Source: DASXQK01 sp963757155 (GTDB lineage: Bacteria; Pseudomonadota; Alphaproteobacteria; Dongiales; Dongiaceae). Taken from it: DNA of 64,000 bases. The position numbers and the translations under genes are program-made. The stretch spans positions 1 through 64,000 of the forward strand of contig CAVWQS010000002.1 of assembly GCA_963757155.1 (NCBI GenBank), in the 5' to 3' direction. Each line of letters opens with the position of its first letter. Positions within the stretch are counted from its first letter, which is position 1. The notes under the pieces were generated by a model that worked only from the letters and a program-made list of their open reading frames with translations, did no database searches and was not told the origin of the DNA. Below are positions 17,305-25,499 of this stretch, one piece after another.

Positions 17305-18199
17305 GGCGGCGGCGTGCCTCTCTGCGGGACCGCGCGCTGTCCTCGCCCTCGGCCATCGGCTCGCGGAATTTCTGGATCCAGCGCATGCAGTTCATGTCAT
17401 GGCCCATGGCGACATCGGCGCCCAGCACCGCCGTCATCTCCTCGGCATGCAGCGGGTTGGTGATGGCCGAGGTCATGCCCGCGCCGATCAGCATCGACAG
17501 GAAGGCCGCATTGAGGCCGTGGCGGTTGGGCAGGCCGAAGCTGAAGTTCGACGCCCCGCAGGTGGTGTTGACCTTGAGCTCCTCGCGCAGCCGGCGGATC
17601 AGATGGAACACGCTGCGCCCCGCCTGGTTGAGGGCGCCCACCGGCATGACCAGCGGATCGACGACGATATCCGAATAGGGAATGCCGTAGTCGCGGGCGC
17701 GGTGGACGATCTTCTTCGCCACCTCGAAGCGCTGGTCGGGGTCTTCGGAGATGCCGGTCTCGTCATTGGAGATGGCGACGACCGCCGCCCCGTATTTCTT
17801 CACCAGCGGCAGCACGCTTTCCAGCCGCTCCTCCTCGCCGGTGACGGAATTGAGCAGCGCCTTGCCCTTGTAGACCTTGAGGCCCGCCTCCAGCGCATCG
17901 ACGATGGAAGAGTTGATGGAGAGCGGCACATCGGTCAGCGACTGCACGAGCTGGATCGTCTCGGCCAGGATGCGCGGCTCGTCGGCGAGCGGAATGCCGG
18001 CATTGACGTCCAGCATATTGGCCCCGGCCGCGACCTGGGCCAGAGCGTCGGCCTGGACGCGGCTGTAGTCGCCGGCCGCCATCTCGGCGGCGAGCAGCTT
18101 GCGGCCGGTGGGGTTGATGCGCTCTCCGATCAGCACGAAGGGGCGCTCGAAACCGATGACGACCTCCCTGGTCGCCGATGAGATGACGGTGTCGGTCAT
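17297..18199 (-). CDS. Methyltetrahydrofolate:corrinoid methyltransferase (pterin-binding, AcsE/MtgA type)
   Basis: This 300-residue pterin-binding TIM-barrel enzyme moves a methyl group between a corrinoid protein and tetrahydrofolate. LIGERINPTGRK, ALAQVAAGANMLDVNAG and PLSINSS are the diagnostic segments; NTTCGASNFSFGLPNRHGLN is the C-terminal pterin-domain signature. The ATG at 18199 (MTDTVISS) has TAGGA before it and is preferred to a start at 18229 that would lie inside metF. The tail is very basic (RSRREARRRRA). It lies 4 bp downstream of metF and overlaps the ASKHA gene, so the whole set is one operon. In demethylating organisms this enzyme passes the methyl to THF. Confidence 0.88.
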   Translation of the reverse strand: MTDTVISSATREVVIGFERPFVLIGERINPTGRKLLAAEMAAGDYSRVQADALAQVAAGANMLDVNAGIPLADEPRILAETIQLVQSLTDVPLSINSSIVDALEAGLKVYKGKALLNSVTGEEERLESVLPLVKKYGAAVVAISNDETGISEDPDQRFEVAKKIVHRARDYGIPYSDIVVDPLVMPVGALNQAGRSVFHLIRRLREELKVNTTCGASNFSFGLPNRHGLNAAFLSMLIGAGMTSAITNPLHAEEMTAVLGADVAMGHDMNCMRWIQKFREPMAEGEDSARSRREARRRRA

Positions 18200-18203
18200 G
18201 TTC

Positions 18204-19202
18204 CTAGCCAGTCCTTTCCTTGGCCGCACGGCGCGGCGCGCGATTTCGCATGATACCTGATGAGGTGATGATGTCCGAGACGAGCTCTTCCTGGCGATAG
18301 GCCATCACATGGATGCCCGACACGCCTTCGATCTCGCGGATCTGCTGAATCAGCTCGATGCAGATCTTCTTGCCTTCGAGCTTCTGGTCCTTCGCCCCTT
18401 CGAGGCGGGCGATGACCGGATCGGGAATATGGATGCCCGGCACATTGGCGCGCATCCAGCGCGCCCCGCGCGCCGTCGCCAGCGGGCCGACGCCGACCAG
18501 GATGAAGCATTTCTGGTGCAGTCCCTGCTCGCGCACCTTCGCCATGAAGCGCTCGAGCAGCGGCATGTCGTAGCAGTACTGGGTCTGGATGAACTGGGCG
18601 CCGGCGGCGACCTTCTTGGCCAGATGCAGGGGCCGGTAATCATAGGGCGGGGTGAAGGGATTGGCCGCCGCCCCCAGGAAGACCTGCGGCGGCATGGTGA
18701 TCTTGCGGCCGGAGAGGAACATCCTCTTGTCGCGCATGACGCGGATGGTCTCCAGCAGCGAGCTGCTGTCGAGATCGAAGACCGGCTTCGCCTGGGGCTG
18801 GTCGCCCGCCTGCACGCCATCGCCCGTGAGGCAGAGGATGTTCGCCACCCCCATGGCGGCCGCGCCCAGCACATCGCCCTGGATGGCGATGCGGTTGCGG
18901 TCGCGGCAGGAGATCTGCATGACCACGGCATAGCCCGCCCGCGTCAGCAGGCTGCAAATGCCGACGCTCGACATATGCACATTGGCGCCGGAGGCGTCGG
19001 TGGCGTTGATGGCGTCGCAGACCTCGGAGAGGACCAAGGCGCGGTCGTAGACCTCCTGCGGATCGGCGGAATCCGGCGGGTTGAGCTCGGAGGTCACGGC
19101 GAACTTGCCCTCGCGCAGCACGCGCTCCAGCCGGCCGCGGGAGCTGTGGCCGGGCAGCGGCGGCAAGGGATCGCCGGGATCGATATAGGTTTGCGGGGTC
19201 AC
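18204..19202 (-). CDS. Methylenetetrahydrofolate reductase family protein (copy 1)
   Basis: The protein has 332 residues and is an FAD-dependent MetF-type TIM barrel interconverting methylene-THF and methyl-THF. FAVTSELNPPDSADP is the N-terminal strand with the catalytic-glutamate position, and SCRDRNRIAIQGDVLGA, NILCLTGDGVQ and QFIQTQYCYDM are family landmarks. The GTG start at 19202 overlaps the predicted stop of the MTHFR C-terminal gene (GTGA at 19199-19202). In this operon its likely direction is oxidation of methyl-THF produced by corrinoid demethylation, but biosynthesis of methionine is also possible. It differs clearly from copy 2. Confidence 0.88.
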   Translation of the reverse strand: MTPQTYIDPGDPLPPLPGHSSRGRLERVLREGKFAVTSELNPPDSADPQEVYDRALVLSEVCDAINATDASGANVHMSSVGICSLLTRAGYAVVMQISCRDRNRIAIQGDVLGAAAMGVANILCLTGDGVQAGDQPQAKPVFDLDSSSLLETIRVMRDKRMFLSGRKITMPPQVFLGAAANPFTPPYDYRPLHLAKKVAAGAQFIQTQYCYDMPLLERFMAKVREQGLHQKCFILVGVGPLATARGARWMRANVPGIHIPDPVIARLEGAKDQKLEGKKICIELIQQIREIEGVSGIHVMAYRQEELVSDIITSSGIMRNRAPRRAAKERTG

Positions 19203-19716
19203 GGGGCGCTCGCGGGAACCGGCGGCTTCGCGGCCGCGCTTTCGGCTTGCTGCCCGGGGGCGGGGCCGGCGGCTCGGTCTTTTCGCGCACGACGCGCAGC
19301 CAGGAGGAATGACCCTTCAGCCGGTTGTCGACGGGCTTCTGGACATCGAGGATGGCGGCGCCCTTGCGCATATGGCTGGCGCCCGCCCAGGCCTGCACCC
19401 AGACGCATTTCATCTCGGGCTTGACCTCGCAATGGCCGTTCTCGCGAACGCCGCCGCAGGGCCCATTGCGCAGGTTCTTCGGACAGTTCATCGGGCAGGA
19501 CATGCCGGTCGAGGACAGCGCGCATTGGCCGCACATCTGGCAGTCGAAGAGGAAGCCCTTGACCACCCGCTCGACGGCGGCGACGGGCTTCTCCAGCCGC
19601 TGATAGCCGATGCGCTTCAGCACCGGGGCCAGCATCACCAGGCTGGACTCGAGCATGTTGTAGAGGCGCTCGAGGCCGCGGGAATGACGCACGGAGAAAA
19701 GGCGGACGGCATACAT
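19199..19716 (-). pseudogene. MTHFR C-terminal domain protein (cysteine-rich), one frame change near its end
   Basis: The protein starts MYAVRLFSVRHSRG at 19716 and has a cysteine-rich zinc or Fe-S domain: CQMCGQCALSSTGMSCPMNC followed by CPKNLRNGPCGG and KCVWVQAW. These proteins pair with short MetF proteins and link them to electron carriers. The frame runs past the expected end into metF. In the next frame, from about 19250, the sequence ends in KPPVPASAP and a TGA at 19199-19201 that overlaps the metF GTG. Adding one G to the G5 run at 19256-19260 joins them into a protein of about 172 residues. The cysteine domain is unaffected, so a working protein may be made. Confidence 0.75.
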
Positions 19717-19740
19717 GGATCAGGCTCCGCCCTCCCTTTC

Positions 19741-19820
19741 GTCATTCCCGCGAAAGCGGGAATCCAGGGCAAGCGACGGGTCCTGCGGCCCTGGAATCCC
19801 GCTTTCGCGGGAATGACGGA
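19741..19820. repeat. Interspersed palindromic repeat, copy A
   Basis: The 80-bp element starts GTCATTCCCGCGAAAGCGGG and ends with the reverse complement. Inner arms AATCCAGGG and CCCTGGAAT extend the stem to nearly 30 bp. A close relative lies at 52780-52867. It sits in the gap between the two methylene-THF-reductase modules and may be transcribed as a large hairpin. Such elements are typical dispersed non-coding repeats (REP/MITE-like). Confidence 0.85.
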
Positions 19821-19832
19821 AAGAAATCATGA

Positions 19833-20759
19833 TCATGCCGCCCGCCGATTCTTCAGCAGGCCGGATTCGGCGATGGCCTCGGCGATGGACTGCTCCTGGC
19901 GCGGGGCCATGAGATGGGCGCCGGCGACGCCGTCGATCTCCGCCAGCTCCTGCAGCAGCTCGACGCAGATCTTGCGGCCCTCGGCGCGCTGATCGCTGGC
20001 TCCCTCCAGCCGCTCGACGATGGCGGGCGGGATGTTCACGCCGAAGAGATTCTCGTTCATCCAGCGCGCCGATTTGGCCGAGGCGATGGGGCCGATGCCG
20101 ACGATGACGAAGAGCCGCTCCAATATGCCGTGGTCGCTGAGCCGCGCCAGGTAGCGGCGCAGCAGGCCGAGATCGAAGCAATACTGGGTCTGCACGAAAT
20201 CCGCCCCGGCCTCGATCTTGGCCTTCAGCGTATCGGGCTTCCAATCGGGTTTCGGATCCTGGGGCGCATCCGCCGCGCCGATGAAGAGCCGCGGCGGCGG
20301 GACGATGGCGCGCCCGGTGGGCAGCGTGCCCTGCTCGCGCAGCCGGCGCGCCGTGGCCATCAGCCCGCGGCTGTCGATGTCGTAGACCGCCTTGGTCTCC
20401 GGCTGGTCGCCGTTCTTCGGATCGTCGCCATGCAGGCAGAGGATGTTGGGAATGCCCAAGGTCGCCGCCCCGATGAGATCGCCCTGGAGGGCCAGGCGGT
20501 TGCGATCGCGCATGGTGAACTGCAGCACCGGCTCGATGCCATGCTGGGCCAGCACGACGGCGCAGGCGAAGGCCGACATATGCGCCCTGGCCCCGGCGCC
20601 GTCGGTGACATTGACGGCATCGGCCAGGCCCTTCAGGCAGCCGGCGCGCTCCAGCACCGCGGCTTGCGCGGCCGCATCGGGCGGCGAGGTCTCCGCCGTC
20701 ATGACGAAGGCACCGCTACGCAGCAGCGCCTCCAGCCGGCCGTTGGAAAAGGGGCTCAT
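19833..20759 (-). CDS. Methylenetetrahydrofolate reductase family protein (copy 2)
   Basis: The protein has 308 residues and is a second MetF-like TIM barrel. FVMTAETSPPDAAAQAAV, TMRDRNRLALQGDLIGAATLG, NILCLHGDDPKNGDQPETK and DFVQTQYCFDLGLL match the family. It shares the fold and the substrate-binding segments with copy 1 but the surface loops differ, so it is not a recent duplicate. The gene lies 37 bp after the 'virulence factor' gene and 74 bp before the repeat and the MTHFR C-terminal gene. Two MetF paralogues in one cluster suggest separate roles, for example methionine supply and methyl-THF oxidation. Confidence 0.87.
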   Translation of the reverse strand: MSPFSNGRLEALLRSGAFVMTAETSPPDAAAQAAVLERAGCLKGLADAVNVTDGAGARAHMSAFACAVVLAQHGIEPVLQFTMRDRNRLALQGDLIGAATLGIPNILCLHGDDPKNGDQPETKAVYDIDSRGLMATARRLREQGTLPTGRAIVPPPRLFIGAADAPQDPKPDWKPDTLKAKIEAGADFVQTQYCFDLGLLRRYLARLSDHGILERLFVIVGIGPIASAKSARWMNENLFGVNIPPAIVERLEGASDQRAEGRKICVELLQELAEIDGVAGAHLMAPRQEQSIAEAIAESGLLKNRRAA

Positions 20760-20796
20760 GCGGGGATCCTTCGGGCGTTCCGGTTCGGCGGGGCGC

Positions 20797-21093
20797 TCAG
20801 GCGATGCCGCCCTTGTCGACGAGGCCCGTCAGCCGCGCCTCGTCATACTCGCTCTCCAGCCGCTCGGCGGCGGTGGCGGCCTCGGCCTCGAGATCCTCGC
20901 CGCAATCCACCGGCGCGGCGCGGCGCCATTCGGCAAGATAGGAGTCCGTGTCGCGGAGATTGGCCCGCATCGCGGCGCGGTCGATCGCCTTCTCGAAGCG
21001 CTCCGTCAGCTGGCGCTTGGCCGTGACGCGGCCGCGCTTGACGATCACCTGGGCCGGGATGTCACGCCAATAGACGACGATCAGCTGCGCCAT
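20797..21093 (-). CDS. Small 'virulence factor' family protein of corrinoid clusters
   Basis: The 98-residue protein starts MAQLIVVYWRDIPAQVIVKRGR and contains LTERFEKAIDRAAMRANLRDTDSYL. It matches the short family named 'virulence factor' in annotation, for which no enzymatic role is known. In alphaproteobacteria it occurs beside DUF1638, MetF and methyltransferase genes, as here. The start overlaps the end of the DUF1638 gene by 13 bp, so both are co-translated. The historical name should not be taken as a sign of pathogenicity. Confidence 0.75.
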   Translation of the reverse strand: MAQLIVVYWRDIPAQVIVKRGRVTAKRQLTERFEKAIDRAAMRANLRDTDSYLAEWRRAAPVDCGEDLEAEAATAAERLESEYDEARLTGLVDKGGIA

Positions 21094-21779
21094 GGCGTGC
21101 TCTCCGCTCCGTTGTCCGCTTGTTTCTTGCCCGATTTCAGGGCGCCGTCGATGAAGCCTTCGAGCTCGCCATATGCCGTGAGCCGATAATCGAAGGCAAG
21201 GCCCAGCCGGGCGGCAGCGGCCTCGGCCTTCACCTTCAGCTTGGGATCCTCGATCTGGGCCAGATAGATGAGGCGGGTATAATTGCCGAAATAATCGTCG
21301 CGCAGCTCCGGATGGCGGTCGAGGCCGAGCCCCTCGATGATCAGCCGGTCGAAATGGCGCACCATGTAATCGGTCAGGAAGAAGCAGGTGGGATCGCGCT
21401 CCATCAGCGCCTCGAAATCCACCGTGCCGGCATAGAACTGATAGCAATGGGGCCCCTCGATTCGCTCGACCCCCTCCTCCGCCAGCACCCGGTCCAGCTC
21501 GCCCCCGGTGCCGCAATCGCCATAGGCGACGAGGATGCGCTCATGGGTCTTGCGGCCCGCGCGGATCTTGCGCCGCACCCCCTCGGGGATCTTGTGCGGC
21601 CGGTTGTGCCAGATCGCCGGCAGGCAGGTGATGTCGAGCCGGTCCCAGCCATGGATCCGCTTCAGCTCGACCACCTCGCGGGCCAGCGCGCCGCAGGCGA
21701 TGAGAAGGGTTGAGCCGTTGCGTATTCCCGCCATTTGGGCCATGACGCGAATGTAGGAATTAAGCCTGGGAACGGCCAT
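21081..21779 (-). CDS. DUF1638 domain-containing protein
   Basis: The protein has 232 residues from the ATG at 21779; a shorter start at 21743 is possible. DUF1638 core: LLIACGALAREVVELK, CLPAIWHNRPHKIPEGVR, ILVAYGDCGTGGELDRVL, GPHCYQFYAG. Three cysteines and one histidine lie in conserved positions, which suggests metal or cofactor binding. DUF1638 genes regularly accompany corrinoid methyltransferases in methanogens and alphaproteobacteria. Here it begins the one-carbon operon, just downstream of an osmC gene on the same strand. The molecular role is unknown. Confidence 0.8.
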   Translation of the reverse strand: MAVPRLNSYIRVMAQMAGIRNGSTLLIACGALAREVVELKRIHGWDRLDITCLPAIWHNRPHKIPEGVRRKIRAGRKTHERILVAYGDCGTGGELDRVLAEEGVERIEGPHCYQFYAGTVDFEALMERDPTCFFLTDYMVRHFDRLIIEGLGLDRHPELRDDYFGNYTRLIYLAQIEDPKLKVKAEAAAARLGLAFDYRLTAYGELEGFIDGALKSGKKQADNGAESTPWRS

Positions 21780-21831
21780 ATCCCCCGCGACAGCCGCTGC
21801 TCCGTTTGCGACAGGGAAGGTCGCGGCTAGG

Positions 21832-22281
21832 TCAAACCCCGGCGGGCGCGGCTGATACCGGCGCCTTTTCCTCGATCACCTCCCAGTCATGGGTGATGAC
21901 CGCGGTCTTGGCCATGATGGCGGAGGCGGAGCAGTATTTCTCGGCCGAGAGCTTGATGGCGCGCTCGACCTTGGCCGGCGCCAGCCCCCGCCCCGCCACC
22001 TTGTAATGCATGTGGATGCGGGTGAAGACCTTGGGGTCGGTCTCGGCCCGCTCGGCCTCCAGCTCGACCACGCAATCCGATACATTCTCCCGCCCCTTGC
22101 GCAGGATCAGGACCACGTCGAAGGCGGAGCAGCCGCCCAACCCCATGAGCAGCATCTCCATGGGCCGGACGCCGAGATTGCGCCCGCCGGCCTCGGGGGC
22201 GCCGTCCAGCACCACCGCATGGCCGCTGCCCGATTCGGCGAGGAAAGTGACCTGCTCCACCCATTTGATTCGCGCCTTCAT
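21832..22281 (-). CDS. OsmC family protein
   Basis: The 149-residue OsmC/Ohr-fold protein begins MKARIKWVEQVTFLAESGSGH. The two redox cysteines are in GGCSAFDVVLIL and KYCSASAIMAKTA. Members reduce organic peroxides or act on small thiols; this one lies on the OsmC rather than Ohr branch, judging by the short N-terminus. It is separated from DUF1638 by 52 bp and may be co-transcribed. It is divergent from ssuD across a 193-bp gap. Confidence 0.88.
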   Translation of the reverse strand: MKARIKWVEQVTFLAESGSGHAVVLDGAPEAGGRNLGVRPMEMLLMGLGGCSAFDVVLILRKGRENVSDCVVELEAERAETDPKVFTRIHMHYKVAGRGLAPAKVERAIKLSAEKYCSASAIMAKTAVITHDWEVIEEKAPVSAAPAGV

Positions 22282-22362
22282 GCTGGCCTCCTGCGATGGA
22301 ATTGGTCCGCTGTCCGCAGGTTAATAGCCAAGCCTCGCGGACGCCAGGCATCGCCCGGGATG

Positions 22363-22395
22363 GGAAAGATTTACTTCCTCCTCGAGGAAAGATTT
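22363..22395 (+). promoter_or_regulatory. Direct repeat and palindrome upstream of ssuD
   Basis: GGAAAGATTT occurs twice, at 22363-22372 and 22386-22395, one start-to-start distance being 23 bp. A palindrome TTCCTC-CTC-GAGGAA lies at 22375-22389 between and overlapping them. The block sits about 80 bp before the ssuD start, in the gap shared with osmC. It is a plausible operator for a sulfur-starvation regulator; no known consensus is claimed. Confidence 0.35.
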
Positions 22396-22474
22396 CTGCG
22401 TTTACCCGCACCCTGCCCCGGGGCCTATTCGAGGTGATCCCAGCGGCGGCGCCGCGGCCCCAGGAGACGATGCC

Positions 22475-23662
22475 ATGCCCAATTCATTGGAAAGCCCGGC
22501 CTCCGCCGCGGAGACCGATGTGCTCTGGTTCCTGCCGACCCATGGGGATGGGCGCTATCTCGGCACCGGCATCGGGGCACGCCATGTTTCGCTCGGCTAT
22601 CTGACCCAGATCGCCCAGGCGGCGGACGAGCTCGGCTATTTCGGCGTGCTGCTGCCGACGGGCAAGTCTTGCGAGGATTCCTGGGTCGTCGCCTCGGCCA
22701 TGGTGCCGGTGACGCAGCGCCTGCGCCTCCTGGTGGCGCTGCGCCCCGGCCTCTATGAGCCCGCCGCGGCCGCCCGCATGGCCGCCACCCTCGACCGCAT
22801 CTCCGGCGGGCGCCTCCTGGTCAATGTCGTCGCCGGCGGCGATCCGGCGGAGCTGCGCGGCGACGGTGTCTTCCTCGCCCATGACGAGCGCTATGCCGTG
22901 ACCGCCGAGTTCCTGGAAATCTGGAAGCGGCTGATGCAAGGCGAGACCGTCGATTACAAGGGCGAGCATCTCGCTATCGAAGGCGGCAAGCTGCTCTACC
23001 CGCCGCATCAGGCGCCCTACCCCCCGCTTTATTTCGGCGGCTCTTCGGGCGCGGGCCAGCAGGTCGCCGCCGACCATGTCGATGTCTATCTGACCTGGGG
23101 CGAGCCGCCGGCCGATGTCGGGGCCAAGATCGAGGAGATGCGCAAGCTGGCAGCCGCGCGCGGCCGCCAGCTCAGCTTCGGCATCCGCCTTCATGTCATC
23201 GTGCGCGAGAGCGCGGCCGAAGCCTGGCGCGAGGCCGATGCCCTGATCCAGCATCTCGACGACGAGGCCATCGCCACGGCGCAGCGCGCCTTCGCGCGAT
23301 TCGATTCGGTCGGCCAGCAGCGCATGGCGCGCCTCCATGGCGGGCGGCGCGACAAGCTCGAGATCAGCCCCAATCTCTGGGCCGGCGTCGGGCTGGTGCG
23401 CGGCGGAGCCGGCACGGCCTTGGTGGGCGATCCGGAACAGGTCGCCCAGCGCATGAAGGAATATATGACGCTCGGCATCGATCGCTTCATCCTGTCGGGC
23501 TATCCCCATCTCGAGGAATGCTATCGCTTCGCCGAGCTCGTCTTCCCGCTGCTGCCGCTGCGCGCGACCACGGGCAACGACCTGGGGCCCGCCCGCAATG
23601 CCGGGCCCTTCGGCGAGATCATCGCCAATGTCGCGGCACCCGCGCGCGTGTCGCAATCCTAG
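22475..23662 (+). CDS. ssuD: FMNH2-dependent alkanesulfonate monooxygenase
   Basis: The 395-residue enzyme is of the bacterial-luciferase type. It releases sulfite from alkanesulfonates when sulfate is short. VLWFLPTHGDGRYLG at the start, YFGVLLPTGKSCEDSW, RISGGRLLVNVVAGGDPAELRGDG and LYFGGSSGAGQQVAADHVDVYLTWGE (in part) are SsuD signatures; Cys near 68 matches the conserved active-site cysteine. ATG 22475 follows AGGAGACG. It heads ssuD-A-C-B; no ssuE flavin reductase is in the window, so FMNH2 must come from elsewhere. Confidence 0.93.
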   Translation: MPNSLESPASAAETDVLWFLPTHGDGRYLGTGIGARHVSLGYLTQIAQAADELGYFGVLLPTGKSCEDSWVVASAMVPVTQRLRLLVALRPGLYEPAAAARMAATLDRISGGRLLVNVVAGGDPAELRGDGVFLAHDERYAVTAEFLEIWKRLMQGETVDYKGEHLAIEGGKLLYPPHQAPYPPLYFGGSSGAGQQVAADHVDVYLTWGEPPADVGAKIEEMRKLAAARGRQLSFGIRLHVIVRESAAEAWREADALIQHLDDEAIATAQRAFARFDSVGQQRMARLHGGRRDKLEISPNLWAGVGLVRGGAGTALVGDPEQVAQRMKEYMTLGIDRFILSGYPHLEECYRFAELVFPLLPLRATTGNDLGPARNAGPFGEIIANVAAPARVSQS

Positions 23663-23678
23663 CAACAGGAGATCCTCC

Positions 23679-24652
23679 ATGCGGACTAGAGCAGGCTTGA
23701 CCACGGCAGTCCTCGGACGCCGCCGCTTCCTCGTCATGGCAGCGGCGCTTGCTTTGGCGCCGGCGATGGCGTCGCCACCGGCCTTCGGCGAAGAGCAGAC
23801 GATCCATATCGGCGTACAGAAATACGGCACCCTCATCGTGCTCCAGGTCCGCGGCGAGCTCGAAAAGCGCCTGGCGCCGCTGGGGGTCACGGTCAAATGG
23901 ACCGAATTTCCGGGCGGCCCGCAGCTGCTCGAGGCCTTGGCCGCGGGCAGCATCGATTTCGGCACCACCGGCGAAGCCCCGCCGGTCTTCGCCCAGGCGG
24001 CCGGCGCCGAGCTCATCTATACCGGGGTCGAGCCCCCGGCCCCCAGGGCGAGGCGATCCTGGTGCCCAAGGATTCGCCGATCCAAAGCGTCGCCGATCTC
24101 AAAGGCAAGCGCATCGCCCTCAACAAGGGCTCGAACGTGCATTACTTGCTGGTGCAGGCCCTGGCCAAGGCCGGGTTGACGCCGGCGGATGTGAAGCCGG
24201 TCTATCTGGCGCCGGCCGACGGCCGCGCCGCCTTCGAAAGCGGCAATGTCGACGCCTGGGTGATCTGGGATCCCTTCCTGGCCGCAGCCCAGAAGGCGAC
24301 AGGCGGGCGGATCCTCAGCAATGGCGAGGGGCTGGTGGAGAACCGCCAGTATTATCTGGCTTACCGTCCCTTCGCGACCTCCCATGCCGATCTGCTGCGG
24401 ATCATCCAGGAGCAGATCGCCAAGACCGACGCCTGGGCGGCCGATCATCAGCCCGAGGTCGTCGCCCTCCTGGCCAAGCATACCGGGCTGGACTCCGGCG
24501 CGGTGGAGCTGGCGATCTCGCGCCTGGCCTATGGCACGGGCCCGATCACGCCGGCGACCATCGCCTATCAGCAGAACATCGCCGATACCTTCTTCAAGCT
24601 CGGCCTGATCCCGCAGCAGATCCGAATCGCGGATGCCGTCCCCAACTCTTGA
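23679..24652 (+). pseudogene. ssuA: Alkanesulfonate ABC transporter substrate-binding protein, one frame change
   Basis: This periplasmic sulfonate-binding protein starts at ATG 23679. A twin-arginine-like signal (GRRRFLVMAAALALAPA) is followed by QTIHIGVQKYGTLIVLQ, VKWTEFPGGPQLLEALAAGS and DFGTTGEAPPVFAQAAG, typical of SsuA. After about 24044 the frame changes to GEAILVPKDSPIQSVADLKG and runs to 24652. The C5 run at 24040-24044 is one base short: six Cs would give a continuous 324-residue protein, the expected length. Because the other ssu genes are intact and both halves are well conserved, a sequencing error is more likely than loss. Confidence 0.85.
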
Positions 24653-25499
24653 GGCCGACGAGTCGCTGTTTGCGCCGCGCGCGCCGGCGATCCGGGTGCG
24701 CCGGCGCGCCGTGGCAATGCGCCTGCACGCCCGGGCCGGCGCGCTCATTCCCTGGCTGCTGCCGATCCTGCTTCTCGCGGCCTGGCAGCTTCTGACGCAA
24801 TCCGGGCTGGTCTCGACCAGAATCCTGCCGACCCTCAGCGCCGTCGCCAAGGCTGGCTTCAAGCTGGCGCTGTCGGGCGAGCTCTTCGAGCATATGGGCA
24901 TCAGCTTCGCCCGCGCCATGGCCGGGCTGGTGGTGGGCGGGGTGATCGGCTTCGCCCTCGGCCTCGCCAACGGCCTCTCCCAGGTCTCCGCCCGCCTGCT
25001 CGACAGCTCGCTGCAGATGATCCGCAACGTGCCGCATCTCGCCCTCATCCCGCTGGTCATCCTCTGGTTCGGCATCGACGAGAGCGCGAAGCTGTTCCTG
25101 GTGGCCCTCGGGGTCTTCTTCCCGATCTATCAGAACACCTATCACGGCGTGCGCACCGTCGATCCCGGGCTGATCGAGATGGGGCGGGTCTATGGCCTCG
25201 GCCGGCGCCAGCTGTTCTGGCAGGTGATCCTGCCCGGCGCCCTGCCCTCGATCCTGGTCGGGCTGCGCTATGCCCTGGGTTTCATGTGGCTGACCCTGAT
25301 CGTCGCCGAGACGATCTCCGCTAGCTCGGGCATCGGCTATCTCACCATGAATGCGCGCGAGTTCCTGCAGACCGATGTGGTGGTGCTGGGGATCCTGATC
25401 TACGCCTTGCTCGGCAAGCTGGCCGATATGGCGACGGCCGCCATCGAGCGCCGCTGCCTCGCCTGGCATCCCGCTTTTCAAGCCAAGGCCGCGGCATGA
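24633..25499 (+). CDS. ssuC: Alkanesulfonate ABC transporter permease
   Basis: The protein has 288 residues and is the membrane subunit that moves sulfonates across the inner membrane. The hydrophobic N-terminal segment (ALIPWLLPILLLAAWQLL) is followed by about five more helices. The EAA loop before the last helices (GLGRRQLFWQVILPGALPS) contacts the SsuB ATPase. ATG 24633 lies 20 bp inside ssuA and the stop overlaps ssuB (ATGA), so all are co-translated. The fold is the BPD-type permease of the nitrate/sulfonate/taurine group. Confidence 0.93.
   Translation: MPSPTLEADESLFAPRAPAIRVRRRAVAMRLHARAGALIPWLLPILLLAAWQLLTQSGLVSTRILPTLSAVAKAGFKLALSGELFEHMGISFARAMAGLVVGGVIGFALGLANGLSQVSARLLDSSLQMIRNVPHLALIPLVILWFGIDESAKLFLVALGVFFPIYQNTYHGVRTVDPGLIEMGRVYGLGRRQLFWQVILPGALPSILVGLRYALGFMWLTLIVAETISASSGIGYLTMNAREFLQTDVVVLGILIYALLGKLADMATAAIERRCLAWHPAFQAKAAA

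Noticed and set aside
15358..17463. Plus-strand frame of 701 codons antisense to the ASKHA gene
   Set aside because: Same reason; no domain and the ASKHA protein has all motifs.
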